Of a DNA stretch of 64,000 bases, positions 7,383-16,501 are shown one piece after another; the first letter of the stretch is position 1; each line of letters starts with the position of its first letter. The DNA comes from an uncultured Bacteroidales bacterium (GTDB taxonomy: Bacteria > Bacteroidota > Bacteroidia > Bacteroidales > F082): contig ONFF01000010.1 in assembly GCA_900317055.1 (NCBI GenBank), positions 1 through 64,000 on the forward strand, in the 5' to 3' direction. The position numbers and the translations under genes are program-made. Below the pieces are notes generated by a model that worked only from the letters and a program-made list of their open reading frames with translations, was not told the origin of the DNA and did no database searches.

Positions 7383-9002
7383 ATGAAGAAAATAGCATTA
7401 CTTTTCGTTGGACTTGCAGCTTTGCTCTATGGCACTAAAGCATTTCCTCAGCAGCCTGATTTCCTCTTCGAACAACAATATCCTTTCGAGTGGTCGTACG
7501 CGGGCACGCATTCCCTTGAAATATGCAATGAGAAGGGTGGTACGGAGTGCTATTTTGTAACTGCTTGCGACCTTAACACTATTGGATATACGACTGGAGG
7601 TAAGGATCTAATGATAAGGGATGATATTCAACCAGCCAAAGTACTGAAATTATCGCCCGAAGGCGAGTTGCTTGGCGAAATGGCAATGAGCGAAGAAGGC
7701 AGGTACTCATCCATCATCAGGCTCTATCACGACCCGTCCAATCCCAAGTTTTGTCTTGCTGTTGGGACAGTTTTGGACAGCACCTTAAGTTGTGTCAAAC
7801 CTTATTTGGCCAAATTTGACACCAACTTGAATATGGTTTGGTTGAAGATAATAGAACTTCCCGAAGATTACTGTAATATATTGGGCGGAAGAAGCCTTAT
7901 GGACAGCCAGGGCGACATTGTCTTCTGTTCTTGGCCCTTCCATTTTGATCCAAATGGCTATTCCGAATGGTCCAATATGTTGTATCTTCGTCTTTCGTCC
8001 GACGGGGAATTGCTAGCAATGGGCGATTCGCCATACTACAGTAACTTGTTTTGTTTAGCTCAAGGCGACTTGTTTGAATATAAAGATGATACCGGCGACT
8101 ATGGACAAACCTTTGTAGGCCAGCCTGAAGGTTATAACAATCCGCCAGTCTTTATTGTTAGGATGAATAGGGACTTTACGGATTTCCAGACAAGGGATTT
8201 GGTTGAAAACATTACCATAGATTCAACGGACGGTATCATAATTCATGACTATTATGCGGAATCGTTTGCGGTTTCGTTGCATGACGGAACAATATACTTG
8301 AGTACCAGAGGAGTGCGTTGGGATGGTTGGAGTCCTGGTTTATATGATGAAGTGATTGTCTCCATGAAATTAGACCAAAACGACAGTATCGTTGCTTTTT
8401 CGTTTATTCCTCATGACAACGACAGTGTTCGAACATTAGCTTTCTGCCACGGAATGGATGCATCAGACAATGGAGATTTTTTCCTCTGCAATGGTGTTTA
8501 TGACTCAGAGGCATGGCAGTATCAGGGCGAAATAGATGGGCTGAATCGTTTTACCGTGACTAAAACGGATGCCAATACCAACATCATTTGGTCTCGGTCT
8601 TATGAGGACGGAGAGCATGTGTTTCAGCCATGCTCAGTAATGGCAACAAGCGATGAAGGTTGCTTGGTCACGGGGCGTTATTGGACACTGGACCAAACAG
8701 AAGCTGAACTTTTTGTCCTCAAGTTTTTCGCTGACGGGTCTCTTTCTGTATCGGAAAAGGAATCGTTTGTACGCCCCTATGCCTACTACCCCAATCCAGT
8801 GAAGGCACAACTCCTAATGCAGTTCTCCCCAGATGTTCAACCCAAGCAAATTGAGCTCTACGACCTGCAAGGCCGGCTAGTGCGCACGCAAAGCAAGGCC
8901 TTCGAAAGCATCGACATGGGCCAACTGCCCGCGGGCACTTACACTTTGCGCGTCACCTTGGAGGACGGGAAGGTGTTTTCAGATAAGGTGGTGAAGGAAT
9001 GA
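7383..9002 (+). CDS. T9SS-secreted protein, paralogue A (type A sorting domain)
   Basis: A 539-residue protein with a signal peptide (to about residue 22, KAFPQQ), a central region of repeated beta-rich segments (for example LAVGTVLDSTL, LVTGRYWTLD) resembling a beta-propeller-like fold, and a C-terminal T9SS sorting domain from about residue 465 (YPNPVKAQLLM ... LYDLQGRLVRTQSK ... LPAGTYTLRV ... SDKVVKE). The C terminus marks it for export and surface attachment. It is one of four paralogues here (also 9156, 54752 and 56497). The central function is unknown. The last ~75 codons are nearly identical at DNA level to the paralogues while the rest has diverged, which points to gene conversion. 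Confidence 0.85.
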   Translation: MKKIALLFVGLAALLYGTKAFPQQPDFLFEQQYPFEWSYAGTHSLEICNEKGGTECYFVTACDLNTIGYTTGGKDLMIRDDIQPAKVLKLSPEGELLGEMAMSEEGRYSSIIRLYHDPSNPKFCLAVGTVLDSTLSCVKPYLAKFDTNLNMVWLKIIELPEDYCNILGGRSLMDSQGDIVFCSWPFHFDPNGYSEWSNMLYLRLSSDGELLAMGDSPYYSNLFCLAQGDLFEYKDDTGDYGQTFVGQPEGYNNPPVFIVRMNRDFTDFQTRDLVENITIDSTDGIIIHDYYAESFAVSLHDGTIYLSTRGVRWDGWSPGLYDEVIVSMKLDQNDSIVAFSFIPHDNDSVRTLAFCHGMDASDNGDFFLCNGVYDSEAWQYQGEIDGLNRFTVTKTDANTNIIWSRSYEDGEHVFQPCSVMATSDEGCLVTGRYWTLDQTEAELFVLKFFADGSLSVSEKESFVRPYAYYPNPVKAQLLMQFSPDVQPKQIELYDLQGRLVRTQSKAFESIDMGQLPAGTYTLRVTLEDGKVFSDKVVKE

Positions 9003-9006
9003 TGAA

Positions 9007-9051
9007 GGGGATTGCAAATCCCCAACTCAAATCCGACGGATTGCAAATCCG
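9007..9051. repeat. Paired GGATTGCAAATCC hairpins after cargo gene A
   Basis: GGGGATTGCAAATCCCC (9007-9023) and CGGATTGCAAATCCG (9037-9051) are two perfect palindromes separated by AACTCAAATCCGA. The same pair follows the cargo genes ending at 10706 and 56350. They could form a terminator or RNA-stabilising tail. Confidence 0.8.
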
Positions 9052-9155
9052 CTGGAACGAGGAACAATGTTCGGAATCCATATTTCAAATTCTATTTTTG
9101 TTCTATGAATTCATAAAAGCGAAAGAAAAACTTTAACAACAAAAACAAGTCATCT

Positions 9156-10706
9156 ATGAAAACAAAAGCATTACTTATAATTGGTTTCTGCGTTTTGAGC
9201 CTCTATGCTTTTGCACAAACCACCTTTGAGCGGATAATACCCATAGAAGGGTGTTCTGTGGAACTGCCAGGACCCGAATGCGTTGTGGCTGGCGATGAAG
9301 GCTATATTGTTAATGTACCTCTCGGGATATGGAACACCATCCAATATGACAATAGGATTTTTAAAATCTCTACATATGGCGCTATTGTCGATGAGCTTAA
9401 CTACAATGTGACTGGAGAAAAAGTAGTTCATTATTGGCAAATTGTTAAACTACCCGTCGGCGAAAGCAGCCAAAACCATTATTTGGCTATTGGAGGCCTG
9501 TGTGATCCGCACGATGATGGTGTCAATACCACACTCACAGACATATTTTTCCTCGTGTTCAACGAGGATCTGGAGGTGGAATACGAACGGATTGAGGATG
9601 TCTCCGAAATCGTGGAGCATTATGCGACCTTGGGCAGGCCTCGTGTCGTATTCGACAACGAAGACAACCTGGTCATTGCCACCCTGGCTAGGGTCAACGG
9701 TGGCGAATTCAAACGTCTTTACACACATGTCGAGTTGGGCAAAATGGACTGGCTTGGGGAGATAACCAACTATGTAAGGGAAAGCCCGGAAAATGCCGGA
9801 TGGATTTGGGATTTCTTCCCCCTCAGTGATGGCACTTACAGACAAGTGGAGGAGATAAGTGGGCCAGGAGGTGTCGGGTATAGCATAAGTTCCGATTTTG
9901 AAGCGGAAAAGATTTTGGAGTTCAGAGATATACGATTTCAAAGAGAGAGTTTAAGCATCACTCCCAATCTTCTTGATTGTGGAGGTCATGTCTTGCTTGA
10001 TGACAGTACGCTATTCATTCCTGCCCCGATGAATGGTCACATAGGGACCAGCGCAACATATGGTATTGGAACAATGGAAATTAGCACCGACTTTGACACG
10101 ATTAAAGCGGTCTTTCAGGATTTCCATGATTTAGACACGACGGAACGCATATTTAGCAGGCATCCTGTAATCTTTAGAGGAGAAGACCTGTATATGTGTT
10201 ACACCAGAGATATGCGTACTTGGCATCCGAGCCAAGCCCCTTATACCATACTCTGCAAGTACGACACCGACCTCAACCTCATTTGGAAGCGATGGTATCG
10301 CGACCCAGAGCGTCGGTTCTGCTATTATGCCACCGATATGGTAGCCACCAGCGACGACGGTATTCTTATCACAGGCTACTGCTGCAAACGAGAAGAGTAT
10401 GGCAACATGAAGCTCTACTTGCTGAAGGTGGACACCGATGGCCTTCTTTCATTGCCTGAGGCTGAGGACCAAGTGCGTCCTTACGACAACTATCCCAATC
10501 CAGTGAAGGCACAACTTCTTATGCAGTTTTCCCCAGATGTTCAACCCGCCCAAATCGAGCTCTACGACCTGCAAGGCCGCCTGGTGCGCACGCAAAGCAA
10601 GGCCTTCGAGAACATCGACATGAGCCAGTTGCCCGCGGGAACCTACACTTTGCGCGTTACTATGGAGGACGGGGAGAGTTATTCGGATAAGGTGGTGAAG
10701 GAATGA
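9156..10706 (+). CDS. T9SS-secreted protein, paralogue B (type A sorting domain)
   Basis: A 516-residue protein. Signal peptide MKTKALLIIGFCVLSLYAFAQ; a middle region with the same beta-rich repeating segments as paralogue A (LAIGGLCD, LITGYCCKRE); sorting domain from about residue 440 (YPNPVKAQLLM, LYDLQGRLVRTQSK, LPAGTYTLRV, SDKVVKE). A TATTTTTG box at 9093-9100 suggests its own promoter 56 nt upstream of the start. It is predicted to be secreted through the outer membrane and anchored at the surface; the function of the middle region is unknown. It is followed by the paired hairpins and a second conserved 3' block. Confidence 0.85.
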   Translation: MKTKALLIIGFCVLSLYAFAQTTFERIIPIEGCSVELPGPECVVAGDEGYIVNVPLGIWNTIQYDNRIFKISTYGAIVDELNYNVTGEKVVHYWQIVKLPVGESSQNHYLAIGGLCDPHDDGVNTTLTDIFFLVFNEDLEVEYERIEDVSEIVEHYATLGRPRVVFDNEDNLVIATLARVNGGEFKRLYTHVELGKMDWLGEITNYVRESPENAGWIWDFFPLSDGTYRQVEEISGPGGVGYSISSDFEAEKILEFRDIRFQRESLSITPNLLDCGGHVLLDDSTLFIPAPMNGHIGTSATYGIGTMEISTDFDTIKAVFQDFHDLDTTERIFSRHPVIFRGEDLYMCYTRDMRTWHPSQAPYTILCKYDTDLNLIWKRWYRDPERRFCYYATDMVATSDDGILITGYCCKREEYGNMKLYLLKVDTDGLLSLPEAEDQVRPYDNYPNPVKAQLLMQFSPDVQPAQIELYDLQGRLVRTQSKAFENIDMSQLPAGTYTLRVTMEDGESYSDKVVKE

Positions 10707-10710
10707 TGAA

Positions 10711-10757
10711 GGGGATTGCAAATCCCCAACTCAAATCCGGCAGATTGCAAATCCGCC
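10711..10757. repeat. Paired GGATTGCAAATCC hairpins after cargo gene B
   Basis: GGGGATTGCAAATCCCC at 10711-10727 and an almost perfect GGCAGATTGCAAATCCGCC at 10739-10757. Same arrangement and spacing as at 9007 and 56355. Confidence 0.8.
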
Positions 10758-10777
10758 GGAACGAAAACGGAAAAAAT

Positions 10778-10840
10778 GAATGCCGTCAGTCATTGGCGGC
10801 ATTCAACTATTTACAAAAGATTTGTGTAAGATTTGCTTCC
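10778..10840. repeat. Hairpin plus conserved tail shared with 58082-58144
   Basis: A hairpin (GAATGCCGTCA/TTGGCGGCATTC, 10778-10804) is followed by TATTTACAAAAGATTT and AAGATTTGCTTCC. The same order and near-identical sequence occur at 58082-58144. Both copies sit between a cargo gene and a convergent gene, so they could terminate transcription from either side. Confidence 0.75.
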
Positions 10841-10846
10841 CTTACA

Positions 10847-11794
10847 CTACGCCTTCACCAAAGCTGCAGCACCAAGGATGGCCGCGTCGTTGTCGGGCAG
10901 TTCGGAAACGCGAACATCAACGCTGCCGTCGTAAACGAAGCACAGATGCTTCTTGAATGACTCGCGGGCAGGTTTCAGCAACACTTCGCCAGCCTTCACA
11001 GGACCGCCCATCAAGAAGATGGCCTCGGGGCCGCTGAAAGCCACGGCATTGGCCATGGCGATGCCCAGCCAATAGCCCGTCTTTTCAAAGACCTTGATGG
11101 CCAAAGGGTCGCCATATTTGGCAGCATCACCCACCATCTTACTCGTCAGCTCCTCGGGCGGCACTTGTGATAGTGCGCCGACATAATCGGGGGTGCCTTG
11201 TATCATTTCAAGTGCGGTGCGGCGGATGCCCGTAGCGGAGGTATAGGTCTCCAGACAGCCTTTGCGTCCGCAGCCACAAGGACGGCCTTCAGGAATGAGG
11301 ATGGCGTGGCCGAGTTCACCAGCGCCGCCCGTCTTGCCGTGTACCAGCTTGCCGTCAACAACAATGCCGCTACCCACGCCCGTGCCGAGGGTGAACATCA
11401 CAAAATGCTTCATGCCTTTGGCACCGCCGTAGACGAGTTCACCGTAAGCCGCAGCGTTGGCGTCGTTGGAGACGACGACAGGCACATCGATATGCGAGTG
11501 GAATTCCGAGCCAAGATTGACGATACCCTTGAAGTTGAGGTTGGTGGCGTTCTCGATGCAGCCCGTGTAGTAGTTGCCTGCCGGTGCCGCAATGCCGATG
11601 CCGTCGATGGTGTCAACGTGGTTTTCGGCCATCAAATATTTGATTTGTTCGCAGATGTCCGCCACATATAGTGAGGCATCGAAATATTTGTTGGTGGGAA
11701 GATTTTTCTTAGTCATGCAGCGACCATCGTCGCGCACCAGCCCAATGTCAGTGTTGGTGCCGCCAATGTCGATTCCTATGGAATAAGTGTTCAT
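10847..11794 (-). CDS. ROK family sugar kinase (glucokinase-like)
   Basis: A 315-residue cytoplasmic kinase. N-terminal ATP-binding DIGGTNTDIG, sugar-binding NDANAAAYGE, phosphate loop TLGTGVGSG, E-x-G-H (GELGHAI), and the ROK zinc motif CGCGRKGCLE. ROK kinases of this length phosphorylate glucose or related hexoses using ATP; glucose is the likeliest substrate in Bacteroidales, but N-acetylhexosamines or mannose cannot be excluded. It is convergent with cargo gene B. Upstream toward 11850 there is a possible minus-strand box but no clear TAnnTTTG. Confidence 0.9.
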   Translation of the reverse strand: MNTYSIGIDIGGTNTDIGLVRDDGRCMTKKNLPTNKYFDASLYVADICEQIKYLMAENHVDTIDGIGIAAPAGNYYTGCIENATNLNFKGIVNLGSEFHSHIDVPVVVSNDANAAAYGELVYGGAKGMKHFVMFTLGTGVGSGIVVDGKLVHGKTGGAGELGHAILIPEGRPCGCGRKGCLETYTSATGIRRTALEMIQGTPDYVGALSQVPPEELTSKMVGDAAKYGDPLAIKVFEKTGYWLGIAMANAVAFSGPEAIFLMGGPVKAGEVLLKPARESFKKHLCFVYDGSVDVRVSELPDNDAAILGAAALVKA

Positions 11795-11856
11795 TTTTTA
11801 GTGTTTTTTGATGGTGCTAAAATACAGCATTTCGTGTTATGGAAAGGAAAAAAAAC

Positions 11857-11864
11857 TATATTTG
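11857..11864 (+). promoter_or_regulatory. -7 box for the cargo operon at 11953
   Basis: TATATTTG fits TAnnTTTG and lies 88 nt before the ATG at 11953, implying a long leader. The leader contains TGTATTGTATCATCCATACA, a weak dyad of unknown role. Confidence 0.5.
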
Positions 11865-11952
11865 CAACAAAATTATTCTATGTATTGTATCATCCATACA
11901 AAATAATAACACTTTAAATAACTCATTATTAACAAATTAAATCCTAAAGCTT

Positions 11953-12753
11953 ATGAAAAAGTTATTTACAATCTTAACATTAATGCTAGTCATGGCATCA
12001 TTTAATGTAAACGCCCAGGAAAGGGATGAAATTTGGTTGGAATATGATAACGGCACCTTTTTAACCGACATCGGACTCCTGAGTGGCGACCCCATCTACT
12101 GGGGCAACATGTTCACACCAAGCCAATTAGCCAATTATGACGGCTATCTGTTGACACAAGTCAAGATATGGGACCATACCCCATATAATGGTTATCTAAT
12201 TATCTATCAAGATAATAGCACAACAGGTCCTCTTGACATAGTTTACACGCAGCAATATAGTGTTGCAGGAACCAACGATTGGGCTGAAATCAAACTCGAT
12301 ACGCCTGTTGTTTTGGATGTAACAAAGAACCTCTGGATTACTTTTAACAACACGGACGGCGAATACACCATTCCGGCTGCCGACGATTGTGGCGATGCCA
12401 ACAGCCGTTGGATTTCTGAAGATGGCCGCGAATGGTCCGATGCTTCTACCGTAGGCATGCCTCCTTTCACTTGGTTGATTCGTGGTTTGATTTCAAACGA
12501 TGGAGTTTCGGTTATTGAACTTGGTGCAGAAAATGCTCAGATTCATCCGAATCCTGCAACAAATGTCCTGAATGTTTCAGCAAATAACCTTCTGAATGTC
12601 AGCCTCTTCGATTTAACAGGGAGAGAAGTTGGCCATCATGAAGCCATGGGCAATGAGCTTGTAATTGATATTGCTGGATATCAGTCGGGGTTGTATCTGG
12701 TTCGCATCGAAACCAAAGCAGGCATTATCGTGAAGAAAGTCGCAATTCAATAA
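11953..12753 (+). CDS. T9SS-secreted protein, small beta-sandwich type
   Basis: A 266-residue protein with signal peptide (ends NVNAQE) and a C-terminal sorting domain from about residue 190 (IHPNPATNVLNV ... LFDLTGREVGHHE ... YQSGLYLVRIET ... VKKVAIQ). The 160-residue middle part contains LWITFNNTDGEYTIPAADDCGDAN, resembling the jelly-roll domains that accompany cleaved-adhesin proteins in T9SS organisms. It is the first gene of a two-gene operon, 8 bp from the Omp28-like cargo gene. Predicted location is the cell surface or outside the cell; no enzymatic motif is visible. Confidence 0.82.
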   Translation: MKKLFTILTLMLVMASFNVNAQERDEIWLEYDNGTFLTDIGLLSGDPIYWGNMFTPSQLANYDGYLLTQVKIWDHTPYNGYLIIYQDNSTTGPLDIVYTQQYSVAGTNDWAEIKLDTPVVLDVTKNLWITFNNTDGEYTIPAADDCGDANSRWISEDGREWSDASTVGMPPFTWLIRGLISNDGVSVIELGAENAQIHPNPATNVLNVSANNLLNVSLFDLTGREVGHHEAMGNELVIDIAGYQSGLYLVRIETKAGIIVKKVAIQ

Positions 12754-12761
12754 GTAACAAG

Positions 12762-14783
12762 ATGAAAAAGTGTTTTTTACTTGTCTTACCCTTGCTTTTC
12801 GCAATGGTTTTGCAAGGCCAAAACAGGGCTTTGTTGCTTAGCGAGTCATTTGACGGCAGCAACATCCCTTCAGGTTGGACCATTGCTGGCATGGGACAAA
12901 ACAACTGGTCGATTAGCGAGACACGCAATGCTGGGGGCGAGAAGAACGAGTTGATGCTTCAACACAACCCGACTTTTATCGGGACAAGTCGTTTTGTTTC
13001 GCCTGCCATTGACTTGACTGGAAAAAGCAATGTTGTAGTCTCTTTCAAGCATTATCTCGACAACTATTCTAGTTCGCATACCTTAGGCATTGCCACGACT
13101 TCCGATGGTGGTGCTACTTGGAACGATGCATGGTCAGACACCTATAATGCCGATGGCAGGTATGAAGTCCGCCAAATGATAGAAACTTCCGACATTGGAC
13201 AAGCCAATGTGCAGTTTTGCTTTTATTACAGCGGCAACTGCTTGAACATCGATTATTGGTATTTTGATGATATTGTCATTTACAATCTCGAAGACTCCGA
13301 TGGCGATTTGGATGCCATAGAAGTGCCCGATTTGGTGACCGTTGGCTACAACGCTGTGTCTTTCAGGCTCATCAACAAGGGAAGCAATGTCATCACATCA
13401 CTTGAGGCATCTTATCAGTTTGAAGGACACGAAGTGGTTACCGAGACCTTCGAAACCAACATGGAACCTCTTGCTGCCGAGACCTTCACTTTCAACACAC
13501 CGACTTTCCTTGAAGCTGACAACTATCTGTTGACCGTCAATTTATTGAAAATCAACGGAACGATTGATGACGACCCTGCAAACAATGTCCTTTCAAAGAC
13601 CGTTTCGGTTAACATCAGCCTGACAGAGCGCATCCCCATGATTGAACATTTCTCAGCTTCGACCTGCGGTCCGTGTGTCAATGTCAACAATCTGATGCTT
13701 CAGTTCACGCAAGAGAACCCTGGCAAGTTCACATATACGAAATATCCAGAGAGTTTTCCTGGTAGCGGCGATCCATATTATTATTCGGAAGTAGGCGTGA
13801 GAGACAATTATTACGATGTGCCTTGGGTGCCCTATGTCTTGCTTGATGGCGTGCCTCAAGACGGAGCCTTGACGCAAGAGGCTTTCGATGCAGAACGCGA
13901 AAAGCAGGCTTTGGCCGAAATCAGAGGTGCTTTTGATGTTGAAGGCAATCGCATCATTGTCACTGCTGACCTGATGGCCTATGCCAAGCTTGAAAATATC
14001 GTTGCTTATGTAGCGGTGAACGAAAAGACCACTACGGGAAATGTGGGCACCAACGGCGAGACTTCATTTCATCACATTCTCATGAAGATGTTACCCAATG
14101 CCAGTGGAAACACGCTCACCATCAATGCGGGCGAATATGAGCGCTTGGAATTCGATGTTGACCTGTCTTCAACCCATGTCGAAGAGATGAACGACCTCGA
14201 AGTAGCGGTGTGGCTGCAACAATACAACACGAAAGATGTGTATAACAGCCATTTTCTGTATGAGTACACGACCCATCCTTATCCCGTTGAGAACTTGCTG
14301 CTTTCAGCAAATGGAAATACGGTAACCGCCACATGGGAAGCTCCCGCTGCAGGCAGTCCAACGGGCTATAATGTATTTGTCAATGGCGAATTGGTCGTCG
14401 AAAACCAACCAGCCTTGACCTATACCTTCACTCCGACTGAAAACGATTACAATGTCGTTGAAGTTTGTGCCGTCTATGAGGGTGAAAAAACCTCGGTGAA
14501 AGCTGTCACGGGTTTGTTTGTTCCTCTGTCGGTCAGCGAACAAGTCATCCAGACTGTCAGATTGTATCCCAACCCATCCGATGAAAGCGTGTTTGTTGCA
14601 TCTGATGCCGATTTGCAAGCCATCAAGCTTTACGACATCGCAGGCCGTTTGGTTCTTCACATGACGATTTGTGGTACTACTACAGAATTGGATGTCAAAG
14701 ATTTAGAAAGTGGAATCTATTTCTTACAAGCAATTTGTTCAGACGGAAACACCACGACCCAGAAATTAGTCGTGACGCATTGA
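12762..14783 (+). CDS. T9SS-secreted multidomain protein with cleaved-adhesin and thioredoxin-like (Omp28-type) domains
   Basis: A 673-residue protein. Signal peptide (ends LQGQ); a cleaved-adhesin-like jelly roll at about 25-175 (ESFDGSNIPSGWTIAG, then YWYFDDIVIYN); an Ig-like segment; a thioredoxin-like region at about 285-480 with the redox motif CGPC in STCGPCVNVNN, as in Omp28-related lipoproteins; a fibronectin type III-like domain at about 505-585; and a sorting domain (LYPNPSDESVFV ... LYDIAGRLVLH ... LESGIYFLQA). CGPC suggests disulfide exchange at the cell surface, which is unusual for an exported adhesin-like protein. It is followed by a strong terminator. Confidence 0.85.
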   Translation: MKKCFLLVLPLLFAMVLQGQNRALLLSESFDGSNIPSGWTIAGMGQNNWSISETRNAGGEKNELMLQHNPTFIGTSRFVSPAIDLTGKSNVVVSFKHYLDNYSSSHTLGIATTSDGGATWNDAWSDTYNADGRYEVRQMIETSDIGQANVQFCFYYSGNCLNIDYWYFDDIVIYNLEDSDGDLDAIEVPDLVTVGYNAVSFRLINKGSNVITSLEASYQFEGHEVVTETFETNMEPLAAETFTFNTPTFLEADNYLLTVNLLKINGTIDDDPANNVLSKTVSVNISLTERIPMIEHFSASTCGPCVNVNNLMLQFTQENPGKFTYTKYPESFPGSGDPYYYSEVGVRDNYYDVPWVPYVLLDGVPQDGALTQEAFDAEREKQALAEIRGAFDVEGNRIIVTADLMAYAKLENIVAYVAVNEKTTTGNVGTNGETSFHHILMKMLPNASGNTLTINAGEYERLEFDVDLSSTHVEEMNDLEVAVWLQQYNTKDVYNSHFLYEYTTHPYPVENLLLSANGNTVTATWEAPAAGSPTGYNVFVNGELVVENQPALTYTFTPTENDYNVVEVCAVYEGEKTSVKAVTGLFVPLSVSEQVIQTVRLYPNPSDESVFVASDADLQAIKLYDIAGRLVLHMTICGTTTELDVKDLESGIYFLQAICSDGNTTTQKLVVTH

Positions 14784-14809
14784 CGAAGGATAATTGTTCA
14801 TAATAATAA

Positions 14810-14840
14810 GCGTGCGATAATCTTATCGTGCGCTTTTTTT
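14810..14840 (+). terminator. Rho-independent terminator of the two-gene cargo operon
   Basis: GCGTGCGATAA, loop TCT, TATCGTGCGC, then seven T. The stem includes two G-U pairs. Confidence 0.85.
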
Positions 14841-14887
14841 GTTCCTGAAGAGAAAAAGTTTTACTTTTGTACCTTAATTCTTGTTGC

Positions 14888-15004
14888 ATGAAGAAATACA
14901 CTTATTTATCCATCTAATGCTTATTCCTAATGGTCGCTTGCAGCAAGTTACAAAACGGTATTAGCCTCTTGATGAACCGATTGGAGCCCGAGATATACAA
15001 ATAG
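14888..15004 (+). pseudogene. Small lipoprotein gene with an in-frame stop
   Basis: ATG at 14888 reads MKKYTYLSI, stop (TAA 14915-14917), then continues in the same frame as CLFLMVACSKLQNGISLLMN and RLEPEIYK to TAG at 15002-15004. Read through, it makes a 37-residue lipoprotein with a clean lipobox (MVACS). It has a proper promoter box (TACTTTTG, 14862-14869) 18 nt before the ATG. The MBOAT gene begins 27 bp later. Either a recently inactivated lipoprotein or a site of readthrough. Confidence 0.6.
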
Positions 15005-15031
15005 ATTTCCCCTCCATAAACCATAACAGCC

Positions 15032-16495
15032 ATGCTCTTCAACTCCATCCAGTTCGCAATATTCCTTCCGATAGTTTTCCTACTTTATTGGTTTGTGTTT
15101 GACCGCTTTATCAGCAAGTCGAAGCACCAATTGCAGTTGCAAAACATTTTCATAGTTGTGTCAAGCTATGTTTTCTATGGCTGGTGGGACTGGCGTTTCC
15201 TGTTGCTTATCGCATTCACTTCGTTCTGTTCATGGGGAAGTGGGGTGCTTACCGGGAATGCACAAACAAAGAAAAGAGCCAAGACTTGGATGTGGCTCAA
15301 TATCATCCTTAATTTGGGTATTTTAGCCCTTTTCAAGTGTTACGACTTTTTTGTCGTCGAGTTTGCGCAACTTTTCCATCTCCCTACGGAGGGACTGTTG
15401 ATGAAGGTAATACTTCCCGTGGGCATCTCGTTCTACACGTTTCAGGCCTTGAGTTATTCCATCGACATTTACCGAGGGAAAATAGAACCCACCAAGGACA
15501 TTGTCGCCTTTTTTGCCTTTATTTCTTTCTTCCCACAGCTGGTGGCGGGTCCTATTGAAAGAGCATCGAATCTTTTGCCCCAATTTCTGAAAAAGAGAGA
15601 ATTCAACTACGATACAGCCATGGAGGGCATGCGCCAGATTTTGTGGGGCTTGTTCAAAAAACTGTTGATTGCCAACAATTGTGCTTATGCGGTGGACTCA
15701 GTATTCTATTTGCATAGTCGTACAACAATACCAGGAAGCGACCTTCTACTGGCGGCTATTTTGTTTTCGTTTCAGATTTATGCTGATTTTTCGGGTTATT
15801 CCGACATTGCAATTGGAACGGCCAAACTGTTTGGCATCAAATTGAGCAGAAATTTCAACAATCCTTATTTCAGTCGAAATGTTTCTGAATTTTGGAGAAG
15901 ATGGCACATTTCATTGATGAGTTGGTTCCGCGATTATGTTTATATTCCTCTTGGCGGTAATCAGGGAAGCAAACTTAGAACCATTATTAATGTATTTGTT
16001 GTTTTTCTACTAAGCGGTATGTGGCATGGTGCCAATTGGACCTTTATAGTCTGGGGGTTATACCATGCAGTGTTGTTTTTACCAACTGTGTTAATGGGTA
16101 AGAAATCACAATCTGATATTGTGGCAAAAGGTCACATCCTCCCCTCGTTGAAAGAAATGGGTCAAATGTTTTTTACGTTTTGTTTGGTTTTATTCGGTTG
16201 GATTCTCTTTCGTTCGGAGAGTATTTCTGATTTTGTCCAATACTGCGAAGAAATGTGTCAAATGGGCACACTGCGTGCTTGTTACCGTCTTTTCATCCAG
16301 TCAGATATATGGCCAAAGATGGTCTTTATCATCATTATGCTTGTGGTAGAATGGCTACAGAGAGACAAGGAGCACGGTTTGGTTTTGGATAAAATGAAAC
16401 CTTGGCTTAGATGGGTTATCTGCTTTATGATAGTATTGATGATTTCTTGTTTTACCGACAACGAAATCGGGTCGTTTATTTATTTTCAATTCTAA
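15032..16495 (+). CDS. MBOAT family O-acyltransferase (AlgI/DltB-like)
   Basis: A 487-residue polytopic membrane protein with about ten hydrophobic segments. It begins with the family-typical MLFNSIQFAIFLP and has VLPVGISFYTFQALSY near residue 130, EFWRRWHISLMSWFRDY near 288 and the catalytic-His segment SGMWHGANWTF near 330. MBOAT proteins of this group pass acyl (usually acetyl) groups across the inner membrane to modify exported polysaccharide. The next gene, an SGNH-like periplasmic protein 6 bp away, is the usual transfer partner. The acceptor polymer is unknown; surface-polysaccharide genes lie 24 kb downstream. Confidence 0.9.
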   Translation: MLFNSIQFAIFLPIVFLLYWFVFDRFISKSKHQLQLQNIFIVVSSYVFYGWWDWRFLLLIAFTSFCSWGSGVLTGNAQTKKRAKTWMWLNIILNLGILALFKCYDFFVVEFAQLFHLPTEGLLMKVILPVGISFYTFQALSYSIDIYRGKIEPTKDIVAFFAFISFFPQLVAGPIERASNLLPQFLKKREFNYDTAMEGMRQILWGLFKKLLIANNCAYAVDSVFYLHSRTTIPGSDLLLAAILFSFQIYADFSGYSDIAIGTAKLFGIKLSRNFNNPYFSRNVSEFWRRWHISLMSWFRDYVYIPLGGNQGSKLRTIINVFVVFLLSGMWHGANWTFIVWGLYHAVLFLPTVLMGKKSQSDIVAKGHILPSLKEMGQMFFTFCLVLFGWILFRSESISDFVQYCEEMCQMGTLRACYRLFIQSDIWPKMVFIIIMLVVEWLQRDKEHGLVLDKMKPWLRWVICFMIVLMISCFTDNEIGSFIYFQF

Positions 16496-16501
16496 TTGGC
16501 T

